Positions 1 through 8,600 of a stretch of DNA of 35,847 nucleotides are shown here, in pieces. The notes under the pieces are model-generated. The model was not told the DNA's origin, made no database searches, and worked only from the letters and a program-made list of their open reading frames with translations. The stretch covers positions 1-35,847 of the forward strand of contig JBGPIT010000008.1 in the NCBI GenBank assembly GCA_041485125.1, in the 5' to 3' direction. How positions within the stretch are numbered: the stretch's first letter is position 1; the number at the start of each line of letters is the position of its first letter. The translations under genes and the position numbers were made by a program. Source of the DNA: JBGPIT01 sp041485125. Lineage in GTDB: Bacteria; Desulfobacterota; Binatia; UTPRO1.

Positions 1-215
1 CAATCCCGCAGCACTGCTCCAAAAGGGTACACCTTCTGCATCGGCGCCGAATCTTGCATAAACGAAAGACGCGAGATCAGGAAACAGCAGGTCTGTCGTG
101 GCGCAGGATTTGCTGCCCAGTGCGTCACCATTTCTGCATCGACCAATTCCGGATGGGCGACTACACAGCGTTTGCTGGAGCGATGCGCGGACCGATGGTG
201 GAGGAGCACAAACGA

Positions 216-3200
216 ATGAAGGCAGGAATCGTAGGGGCGCTCTTCGTCGTGATGGCGGGGGTGGTGCTGGTAGGGGTGGCACGAGCCGACATCGCGTTCG
301 ACGCGTTCTCGTTGCCCGTGGGTGAGAACCCGCAGAGCCTGAGTTCCTCGGACTGCGACGGGAACGGCACCCCGGATCTCATAACTGCGAATTTCGACTC
401 GAAGACCGTCACCATCTACCCGAACGGCGGTCAAGGCGCGTTCGACACGTCGATCACCATCACGACCGCAAGCCCGCCCGCCGGTGCCGACTGCGGCGAC
501 TTCGACGGCGACCACATCTACGACCTCGCGGTCTCCAGCTTTCCGGGCGGCAGCGTGACGATCTTCAAAGGGCTCGGCGGCGGCGCGTTCACCCCGATCC
601 ACACCTACGACGTCGGCGCCGGGACGCGCTCGGTCTCGGTTGCCGATCTCGACCACGACGGCCACCTCGACCTCGTCGCGGTGAACGCCCAGTCCGACAA
701 GCTCGCGCTGCTGTTCGGTGACGGCACGGGCGCGTTCCCCTCGATCTCCACCTTGCGGGTCGACGAGGTGGGTCAAGGCAACCCGCCGTTCTCGGCGACG
801 GTCGCGGACTTCAACCGCGACGGACTGCCGGACATCGCGGTGGTGAGCCAGGCCTTGCCTTCCGTCCACATCTTGCTGAACGGCGAGCTCGGCTTCGTGG
901 TCTCACCGAACGCGCTACCGAACGCGCCGCAGGCCCGCGGCGTTGCCAGCGGCGATCTCAACGGCGACACCATCCCCGACCTCGCGGTGCTCGCGGTCGA
1001 CGGTACCGTCCAGCTCTATCTCGGCACGCCCTCGGGCGTGTTCGCGCCGGCGGCGACCGTCGGCGTCGCGCCCGATGCGCGCGCGATTCGCCTCGCCGAC
1101 TTCAACCAAGACGGCTTCACCGATCTCGCCGTCACCAACAACCAGAGCAACAGCGTGCAGCTCCTCTACGCCACCGGCCACGCCCAGTTTCCGGCGCCGA
1201 GCGTGATCGCGTCGTCGACGGTGCTGAACGCGTTCGGCACCACCGCGGCGCGCGGCACGACCGGCCCTGACGAGGTCGTCTTCGTCGGCAAGACCGCGCG
1301 CAGCCTCGGTCTGCTGCGGAGCGTGAGCCACGGCGTGGTCGCGACGACGGCGCTGCAGACGCTCACCGACGAGCCGCAGACGATTCTTCTCGCCGACATG
1401 AACGGCGACACCATCCCCGACGCGGTGGTGGCGACCAAAGGACGGCGCGGGACGACATTGCAGATCCTGCCGGGCAACGAGTCGGGCGGTTACGATCCGG
1501 CCCCGACCGGACCGTCGGTCTGCGGCGACGGCATCGTCGAAGGCGCCGAGCTGTGCGACGACGGCAACACCAAAAAGAAAGACGGCTGCAGTCCGACTTG
1601 CTCTCCCGAGATCGGCCGCGGGCTCATCTCGATGGCTGCGGGCGACCTCGACGGTGACTTGGACCAAGACCTGGTGCTGGTCGACGCGCAGGCCAACATG
1701 CTGCTCCTCTTCGGCGACGGCAACGGCCGCTTCACGAGCACGCGCTTCCTGCCGAAGGTGCGTAGCAAGACCCCCGCGGCGCTCGCCGACTTCAACGGCG
1801 ACGGCGCGCTCGACATCGCCGTCATTCCCAAGGACCACAAGCAGGCGCTGGCGGTCTTGATGAACGACGGCACGGGACAGTTCACGAGCACGCCGATGGT
1901 CGCGACCGGCAAGCTCGTCGGACCGCTGCTCGCCGGCGACATCGACGGCAACGGGCTTGCCGATCTGATCGTCGGCAGCAGGGCCAAGCCGGCCGGTTTC
2001 ATGAGCTTCCTGAACGACGGCGCCGGCCCGAAGCGGTTCGGCGGCAACACCGCCACGCCGAAGGGCCTGCGCTCGCTCGCGGCGGCGGACTTCAGCGAGG
2101 ACGGCAAGCTCGACCTCCTCGCCGAGTTCACGACCAAGACCCAGTCGCCGCTCCTCTACAGCGGCCTCGGCACCGGGCAGTTCGTCGTGCCGGAATCGCT
2201 CGGCGACCCGACCTTCCTCAACACCACGATCGTCGATCTCGACCAGGACCTGCACCAAGACCTGGTGAGCTGCGACGCGAAGAGCGGCAACTGCCGAGTC
2301 CGCTACGGTGATGGCGCCGGCGGCTTCTCGGCCACGCCGGTCTCGGTCGACGACCTCATCGGCAACGACATCTCGGGCGGCGCTGCCGGCGATCTCGACG
2401 GTGACGGGGTCCCGGACGTCGTCGGCATCAGCAAGGCCGACAGCCGCGCCGTGGTGATCTTCCGGACCGCGAACTCGCCGCAAGTCGCCCGCCTCGAGCT
2501 CACGCCGGGGTCGAAGCCGAACGGCGTCGCGGTCGCCGACCTCAACAACGACGGCAAGCTCGACATCCTGATCTCGAACGAGGGCTCCAACGATCTGAGC
2601 GTGTTCTTGAACCTCGGCCAGCGCCAGTTCACCAACGGCTCGGTGCGCGTCGCGACCGGCGGCGTCCACCCGATCGGCATGGCGCTCGGCGACCTGAATG
2701 ATGACGGCCGGCTCGACGTCGCGGTGCCGCTCGCCGCGAGCGACTCCGTCGCGCTCTTCCAGAACCGCGTCGCGGGCGGCCTCACCAAGGTGAAGACGCT
2801 CACGACCGGGCCCAACCCGCAGGGCGCCGCCATCGGTCTTCTCAACAACGACGCGTTCGGCGACGTGGTCGTCGCGAACTATGACAACAACACCTTGTCG
2901 ATCTTCCTCAGCGACGGCAGCGGCGGCTACACCACCTCCACGCTCGCGAGCGGCGGCGTGCATCCGACCGACGTTGCCCTCACCGACCTCAACGGCGACA
3001 CCATCCCGGATATCATCGCCGTCAACGAGACCTCGAAGAACCTGGTCGTGTTCCTGAACGACGGCAACGGCGGGTTCTCGAGCGGCATGTCGACGCTGGC
3101 CATGGGGCGGACGCGTCCGTGGGATCTCTGCGTCGGCGACTTCGACGGTGACGGCCTCAACGACGTCGCCGTCGGTAGCGTCGGGACCGGCGACATCCTG

Positions 3201-3374
3201 ATCCTCCGCGGCAACGGCGACGGCACGTGGGCGTCCGACGAGCGCGTCTTCACGATCGGCCGCGACCCGCACCCGATCTTCTGCAGCGACGTCGACGGCG
3301 ACAACCGCACCGACATCGTGTTCCCCCGGCGCGACACCGGTCGCGTCGAGATCATCCTGACCGGCGGGTTGTAA
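216..3374 (+). CDS. Secreted FG-GAP/VCBS repeat protein with a Myxo-type disulfide repeat
   Basis: Predicted exported 1052-residue protein. The ATG at 216 is preferred over the in-frame ATG at 54: GGAGGAG lies 9 bases upstream and the first residues (MKAGIVGALFVVMAGVVLVG, then ARA) form a classic signal peptide, whereas the 54 additional codons are charged and Cys-rich. The mature chain is almost entirely FG-GAP/VCBS units of about 45-50 residues, each with a calcium-type loop such as DFDGD, DLNGDTIPD or DLNNDGKLD followed by LxVxLNxGxGxF, the pattern of beta-propeller blades. Residues about 436-462 are a Cys-rich insert (CGDGIVEGAELCDDGN...CSPTC) of the kind called Myxo_disulf_rpt/DUF4215, which separates two propeller-like halves. 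Probable role is extracellular or cell-surface binding; no enzyme motif is visible. It converges on the esterase gene, with two palindromes between them. Confidence 0.85.
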   Translation: MKAGIVGALFVVMAGVVLVGVARADIAFDAFSLPVGENPQSLSSSDCDGNGTPDLITANFDSKTVTIYPNGGQGAFDTSITITTASPPAGADCGDFDGDHIYDLAVSSFPGGSVTIFKGLGGGAFTPIHTYDVGAGTRSVSVADLDHDGHLDLVAVNAQSDKLALLFGDGTGAFPSISTLRVDEVGQGNPPFSATVADFNRDGLPDIAVVSQALPSVHILLNGELGFVVSPNALPNAPQARGVASGDLNGDTIPDLAVLAVDGTVQLYLGTPSGVFAPAATVGVAPDARAIRLADFNQDGFTDLAVTNNQSNSVQLLYATGHAQFPAPSVIASSTVLNAFGTTAARGTTGPDEVVFVGKTARSLGLLRSVSHGVVATTALQTLTDEPQTILLADMNGDTIPDAVVATKGRRGTTLQILPGNESGGYDPAPTGPSVCGDGIVEGAELCDDGNTKKKDGCSPTCSPEIGRGLISMAAGDLDGDLDQDLVLVDAQANMLLLFGDGNGRFTSTRFLPKVRSKTPAALADFNGDGALDIAVIPKDHKQALAVLMNDGTGQFTSTPMVATGKLVGPLLAGDIDGNGLADLIVGSRAKPAGFMSFLNDGAGPKRFGGNTATPKGLRSLAAADFSEDGKLDLLAEFTTKTQSPLLYSGLGTGQFVVPESLGDPTFLNTTIVDLDQDLHQDLVSCDAKSGNCRVRYGDGAGGFSATPVSVDDLIGNDISGGAAGDLDGDGVPDVVGISKADSRAVVIFRTANSPQVARLELTPGSKPNGVAVADLNNDGKLDILISNEGSNDLSVFLNLGQRQFTNGSVRVATGGVHPIGMALGDLNDDGRLDVAVPLAASDSVALFQNRVAGGLTKVKTLTTGPNPQGAAIGLLNNDAFGDVVVANYDNNTLSIFLSDGSGGYTTSTLASGGVHPTDVALTDLNGDTIPDIIAVNETSKNLVVFLNDGNGGFSSGMSTLAMGRTRPWDLCVGDFDGDGLNDVAVGSVGTGDILILRGNGDGTWASDERVFTIGRDPHPIFCSDVDGDNRTDIVFPRRDTGRVEIILTGGL

Positions 3375-3385
3375 GGACCAGCGCG

Positions 3386-3405
3386 ACGAGGCCCGCGGGC
3401 CTCGT
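3386..3405. terminator. 20-bp perfect palindrome between convergent genes
   Basis: Bases 3386-3405 read ACGAGGCCCG/CGGGCCTCGT, a perfect palindrome starting 12 bases after the FG-GAP stop codon. The flanks (GCGC at 3381-3384 and 3406-3409) can lengthen the stem across a one-base bulge. It probably folds as a terminator hairpin for the upstream gene; no T-run follows, so Rho-independent action is uncertain. Confidence 0.5.
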
Positions 3406-3418
3406 GCGCCCTTCCGAT

Positions 3419-3454
3419 TGGTCGCGGCCGCCGCGCGCGCGGCGGCCGCGACCA
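3419..3454. terminator. 36-bp perfect palindrome, probable bidirectional terminator
   Basis: Bases 3419-3454 form a perfect 36-bp palindrome centred at 3436/3437, with outer arms TGGTCGCGGCCGCC and GGCGGCCGCGACCA around a CG-alternating core. It ends 4 bases before the esterase stop codon on the minus strand and is symmetrical, so it can fold in transcripts from both sides. There is no T-tract. The intergenic position between convergent genes supports a termination or mRNA 3'-end role. Confidence 0.55.
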
Positions 3455-3458
3455 CGCC

Positions 3459-5240
3459 TCAGTGCTTCACGCGGTTGTTCAGGATGTTCCTCTCGATCGC
3501 GGGGATCAGATCCTGGATGACGGAGTCCTCGTAGCGGCCGGAGGTGATCTCGGGGATCTCGGGCACCTGCGTCTCGGGCACCACGTGGTTCACGTAGAAC
3601 GAGCCCTCGCGGCCGCCGGCGCCGGGCAGGAACGCGACCGACATGTTCTGGATCTGGCCGGTAACGATGAGGACGTCGAGCAGGTCCTTCATGCGCGCGT
3701 AGTCGTCCGGCGTCTGGCCGTAGCCGACCAAGTAGTAGACGACCGGAAAGCTGTCGCCCTTGTTGTTGAAGAACGCGGGCGGACGATAGACCAGGACGTC
3801 GCGGCTCTTCGCACCGGCGCCGAGCGCGGGTGAGTCGATCGTCGCCGAGACCATCTCACCGCTCAGACGTATACCGGGCAGATCGACCGACGGTGGCTTG
3901 AAGTCGGGCGGGTCGAAGCCGGGCGGATCGAAGCTACCCGAGTCGACGTTGCCGGGACCGCGCACGCCGTCCGGGAAGCTCCCGTCGAGGTAGCCGAGCA
4001 GCGTGAGGATGCGCTGCCAGACCAGGATCGGGCCGCAGAAGTCGCCGTTGAAGAGATCGTCGTTGTCGACCTTCTCGATGCCGATGTGGCCGCCGGGGTA
4101 GCGGACGAGCAGGAACTGCTCGTCTGGGTGCTCGACCGCGAGACAGTTCGACGAGAAGCCGTCCTGCACCGTGACGGTGAGACCCTTGGCGCGAAGCGCG
4201 GCGACGACGTGATCGTAGTGCTTCGAGAAGCCGAACTCGTCGCGCTCGCCGACGTCCATGTAGATGCGTTGGGTGCTGATGTCGGCGGCCGAGCGGCCGT
4301 TCAAGCGCGTGAGCGGATCTTGCGCGATGAAGGTGGCGCGATCCGGATCGTAGTCGAATTGCCCGTTGCCCTCGCCGAAGTCACCGGTGCCGGGAACGCC
4401 GTCGAGACCCGCATCGGTGAAGGTCTCGCCGAGGCTCGGCTCGAAGACGTGGTTGCCGTTGCCGTCGGTGAAGGGCTCGGAGAGGTTCACGACGATGCCG
4501 TCGCCGACGTCGTAGACACCGTCACCGTTCAGGTCGACGGTCTCGCGGCCGCCGACGAGCGTGCCGTGGACGCCCGCGATGCGCTCGAGCGTGCCGCCCG
4601 CCATGAGCAGGACGTCGACGGGCGTGGTCGGTGCCTCGTCGACCTGGCGCAAGCCGTCCTGGTTCGTGTCGCCGCCGTTCAGGAAGCCGCGCGGATCCGC
4701 GAGCGTCGTGAAGGCACCGAACTGGTCGTCTTGCATGATGTGCGCCGGCTCCGAGTCGCTGGCGAGGTAGAGGTGGTCGGGATCGGGATTGTGCAGGTAG
4801 GGATTCCCGAGCGCGATCACCAGGTCTTGGACCATGGAGGCCCGCGAGTCGCGGTCGGGGTAGGGCGCCAGATGATCGAAGGTGAAGTCGGAGCCGACCG
4901 CGCGCGGGATCTCGGTCTGCGGCTTCACCTCGATGTTGTCGTCGATGATGTCGGCGAGCAGTTGGGTCATGTCGACCGGCCCGCCGAGTGAGCCGATCGT
5001 GCCGAAGAGATCGGTGTGCTTGGTGCCGAGGTTGAGCGCGCCGTAGCCGCCCATCGACACGCCCACGATCGCACGAAACTCCCGCGCCTCGGTCAAATCG
5101 AACGGCGGCGGATTGTCATTGCCGCCTCCGCCGCTACCTCCACCACCACCCAAGCCGCAACTTGCTGCGATCGCCGTCAGCGCGATCGCGAGAGAGATGA
5201 AGACACGCTTCCCAAAACTTCGATGTGAACGATAACCCAT
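3459..5240 (-). CDS. Secreted esterase, alpha/beta-hydrolase fold, circularly permuted
   Basis: A 593-residue exported hydrolase of the putative-esterase (esterase D-like, PF00756-type) family. Start ATG at 5240 has AGGGG about 8 bases upstream. Residues 1-28 are a signal peptide ending at Cys28 (IAASC, a weak lipobox), then a Gly-rich spacer. Immediately after it, at residues 54-90, comes the nucleophile elbow GVSMGGYGA (Ser62), which normally lies mid-protein. Candidate acid Asp334 (MDVGERDEF) and His385 (YPGGHIGIEK) follow. An Asp/Gly-rich insert (about 189-300; DTNQDG, DLNGDGVYD, DGNGNHVFEP) looks calcium-binding. A Pro-rich linker (437-455, FDPPGFDPPDFKPP) then joins to the usual N-terminal part of the fold (463-593: DVLVYRPPAFFNNKG, VVYYLVGYGQTPDDY, RYEDSVIQDLIPAIERN). 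Substrate unknown. The swapped order of the parts is seen directly; activity is inferred. Confidence 0.85.
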   Translation of the reverse strand: MGYRSHRSFGKRVFISLAIALTAIAASCGLGGGGGSGGGGNDNPPPFDLTEAREFRAIVGVSMGGYGALNLGTKHTDLFGTIGSLGGPVDMTQLLADIIDDNIEVKPQTEIPRAVGSDFTFDHLAPYPDRDSRASMVQDLVIALGNPYLHNPDPDHLYLASDSEPAHIMQDDQFGAFTTLADPRGFLNGGDTNQDGLRQVDEAPTTPVDVLLMAGGTLERIAGVHGTLVGGRETVDLNGDGVYDVGDGIVVNLSEPFTDGNGNHVFEPSLGETFTDAGLDGVPGTGDFGEGNGQFDYDPDRATFIAQDPLTRLNGRSAADISTQRIYMDVGERDEFGFSKHYDHVVAALRAKGLTVTVQDGFSSNCLAVEHPDEQFLLVRYPGGHIGIEKVDNDDLFNGDFCGPILVWQRILTLLGYLDGSFPDGVRGPGNVDSGSFDPPGFDPPDFKPPSVDLPGIRLSGEMVSATIDSPALGAGAKSRDVLVYRPPAFFNNKGDSFPVVYYLVGYGQTPDDYARMKDLLDVLIVTGQIQNMSVAFLPGAGGREGSFYVNHVVPETQVPEIPEITSGRYEDSVIQDLIPAIERNILNNRVKH

Positions 5241-5638
5241 GGTGAGACCCCTTCCCGTCGACGAGTGCGGAAGCGAACAGCATTCCGCGTGCCACTATCG
5301 ATGGCGTCCGATGCCGTCGCGAATACAGTATCTTCCAGCGATGACCGTCGCACTTCGAAGCCCGAAGTTACACGCGCGGCCGTCGCGAGTGTAAGCCCCG
5401 GCAGTACGCGACGCCCACTCGGTCTCGGGTCCGTATCGATGCGTAGCGAGATAGGCGCGCGGGTCGGATGTGTGCGCGCGCCGGTGACGTGAGCTCCGGA
5501 GCCGGCGCGCGCACACGTCCGACCCGCGTGCACCCCATCGCGGTCCCATGCGCAAACCATCCGCGAACCCGCAAGCGCGTGGACCTCGCCGCGTTGATGG
5601 ACCTCTGCTTGCAGCGTGCGCTACGGTCCGGCGCGAAC
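5241..5638. other. 398-bp divergent intergenic region
   Basis: This lies between the divergently transcribed esterase (-) and HzsA-like gene (+), so it should hold promoters for both. I cannot place a convincing sigma-70 pair. Its main content is the long inverted repeat at 5455-5531. Open frames running through it have no signal peptide, domain or ribosome-binding site, and I do not call a gene. Confidence 0.5.
5455..5531. repeat. Inverted repeat, 30-bp arms (28/30), 17-bp spacer
   Basis: Left arm 5455-5484 and right arm 5502-5531 are reverse complements except at two positions, with core arm sequences CGCGGGTCGGATGTGTGCGC and GCGCACACGTCCGACCCGCG. The 17-base spacer (5485-5501) contains GAGCTC. 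It lies 108 bp upstream of the HzsA-like start codon and would form a very stable hairpin in RNA or a symmetric DNA site. It may be an attenuator, an operator or a small intergenic repeat element; the sequence alone does not decide. Confidence 0.7.
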
Positions 5639-8600
5639 ATGAGAACTCCTCGATCACGATCGCCGTGGAACGTCATCTTCGTCGTCTTCGCTGCGCTCGC
5701 CGTCAACTTGGCGGCGGCGATTCCCGCTGCGCACGGCGTGGACTACGACATCGTCTATGTGCGGCAGCCGCGGTTCGGTGATGAAACGAACACGACGTGG
5801 CCGGAAGTCGCGCACCCCGCGAGCATGGATCCGGGCGCCGATCTCATGCTGCTCCACCCGGACGGCTCCGAGGAGTTGCTGGTCGCCGGCGGCGTCGGGT
5901 CGGTCACCGATCCCTTCGTCTCGTTCGACGCGGCGTGGGTCTACTACGCGTACTTTCCCGATCTGCGACCGTCGGCGATCAACGACCAGCGCGGGCTGCC
6001 GATCCGCGGTGCGGACATCTACCGCATCAACCTCGCGACGCGAACGATCGAGCGGCTCACCTTCGGGGAGTTCACGCCCAACACCGGGGCGGGGCATTTC
6101 GACGAGTCGAATCCGGTGAACCCCGGCGCGGCCTTCGACTCGCTCGGCTACGGCATCCTCAACCTCGGGCCGGCACCGGTCGCCGGCGGCAAGATCGCCT
6201 TCACCAGCAACCGGAACGGCTTCGTGCCGCCGCGCGGGCTCACCAACCCGACCTTGCAGCTCTTCGTCATGGACGAGGACGGCGGCAACGTGACGCAGAT
6301 CGCGCCGATGAACATCGGCAGCGCGCTGCACCCGACGCCGCTCAGCGACGGGCGCCTCGGCTTCAGCAGCCTCGAGACGCAGGGCCAGCGCGACACGCGC
6401 ATGTGGGGCATCTGGGCGATCCAGCCCGACGGGCAGCACTGGTCGCCGCTGGTGAGCGCGTTCCGCTCGGGCCAAGCGTTCCATTTCATGACCCAGCTCG
6501 GCAGCGGTGATCTCGTCGTCGTCGACTACTACAACCTGAACAACAACGGCTTTGGCGCGCTCTATCGCTTGCCGGTGCCCGGGACGCTCGGTCTGCCGGC
6601 CTTCCACAGCGGCTTCGTCAACCAGAACCCGCCGATCGACCAGACCGTCGGCGGCGGCTTCTCCTATCCCTTCCAGATGCCGTTCACGCCGCGCGGCCTC
6701 TACTCGATCACGCCGTTCACGCACGGCAACGACGAGGCGGCGCCGGTCGGTGCGGGCGGCGTGCGCGTCGGCAAGTTCACGCATCCGTCCGCGGCGCCCG
6801 ATGACGATCTCCTCGTCGTCTGGACGCCGGGTCCGGCCAACGATCTCGATCGACCGACGACGCTGCCGGTCTACGACGCGGGCATCTATCTCATCCCGCA
6901 CGGCGACGTCGTCCACGCGCCGGCCGATCTCGTCCGCATCAAGAACGATCCCAGCTACAACGAGGCGTGGCCGCGCGCGGTCGTGCCGTACGCGGCGGTG
7001 CACGGCGTCGCCGAGCCGACCGAGCTGCCGTGGCTGCCGAACGACGGCGCGCTACGCGCCGAGCTGCCGGCCGGTACACCGTACGGTCTCGTCGGCACGT
7101 CGAGTCTCTACAAGCGCGAGAGCTTTCCGGGCTTCGTGACACCGTGGTCGAACACCTTCGACGGCCTCGACGCCTTCAACACGGCGGAGAACGACCAGAG
7201 CAGCAACTGGACGACGCAGGGAAGCGACGCCGGCCTGTATCACAACTCCGACATCTGGGCGGTGCGGCTCCTCGCGATGGAGCCGAGCACGCACCGGAGC
7301 TACGGCCCGCACGGCGGCCCGAGCGGCTTTCAACTCTTTTCGAGTCACGCGATGGAGCGCCTGCGCATCCTCGGCGAGATCCCGGTGCGGAAATTCCAGG
7401 GCGACGGCAGCCCGCTCCGCGATCCCGAGGGCAACCCGGACACGAGCTTCCTCGCCAAGATCCCCGCCGACACGCCGTTCACGTTCCAGACGATCGACCG
7501 CAATGGTCTCGTCCTCAACATGGCGCAGACCTGGCATCAGGTCCGGCCCGGTGAGATGCGCGCCGATTGCGGCGGCTGCCACGCCCACAGCCAAGCGCCG
7601 CTCCGCTTCGAGGACACCGCGGCGGCGCAGCCGGGCTACGTCGTCACTGATCTCACCGCGACGACGCCGCTCGTGACGCACGACGCGCAAGGACAGCCGG
7701 CGATCCGCGTCGTGCCGTCGTCGGTCGTGAACGTCGAGTTCTACCACGACGTCCGTCCGCTGCTGCAGCGGAGCTGCGTCCCCTGCCACACCAAGACGAG
7801 CCCCGCGCCGCCCGGGGCGCTCGTGCTCGACGACCTTACGCTCTACGAGGACGGCCTACCCGGCGACTATCTGCGCCTCGCGAGCGACGGCGACGCGCGC
7901 TGGGGCTATCCGCCGCTCGTCACCGTCGGGCATCCGGTCTGGCGGCAGACGAACGCGAGCCGCTACGTCCGCGTCTTCCAGAGCCGGCGGAGCCTCCTGG
8001 TGTGGAAGATCTTCGGCGCCCGCCTCGACGGCTGGACCAACGCCGACCACCCGACCGAGTCGACGCCGGGCAACGCGTCGACGCTGCCCGCGGGCGCCGG
8101 CGTCAACGAGGCCGACCTCGACTTCACCGGCTCGATCATGCCGCCACCATCGAGCGGTGTGCCGCCACTTTCCGTCGATGAAAAGATGACGATCGCGCGC
8201 TGGATCGATCTCGGCGCGCCGATCGACGCCGCGCAGTCGGCCTACGGCTGGTTCCTCGACGATCTCCGCCCGACGCTCACCGTGAGCGAGCCGCGCCCGG
8301 GCGCCAACGTTGCGCCCGTCGATGCGATCGTGATCGGCGCCGTCGACGCCGACAGCGGCATCGACGCCGCGACGCTCTCGGTCACCGCCGACATCCCGCT
8401 CGGCGGCCACGACCCCGGCACCGAGCTCGCAGGTGACGCCGTCCCCGCCGGCGACGGCATCTATCGCATCGCCCTCGGCACGCCGCTCGACGCGACGCTA
8501 CGCACGCACCTCCACGTCAGCATCGCCGACCGCCAAGGCAACGTCACCCGCGTCGACCGCGCCTTCTCCGTCGCCCCCGACACCGGCCCATCGCGCACCC

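Noticed and set aside
915..3455. 846-codon open frame antisense to the FG-GAP gene
   Set aside because: Its translation is Val/Ala/Arg/Asp-rich without domains; it mirrors the repeated DGD codons of the plus-strand gene and is a GC-rich shadow.
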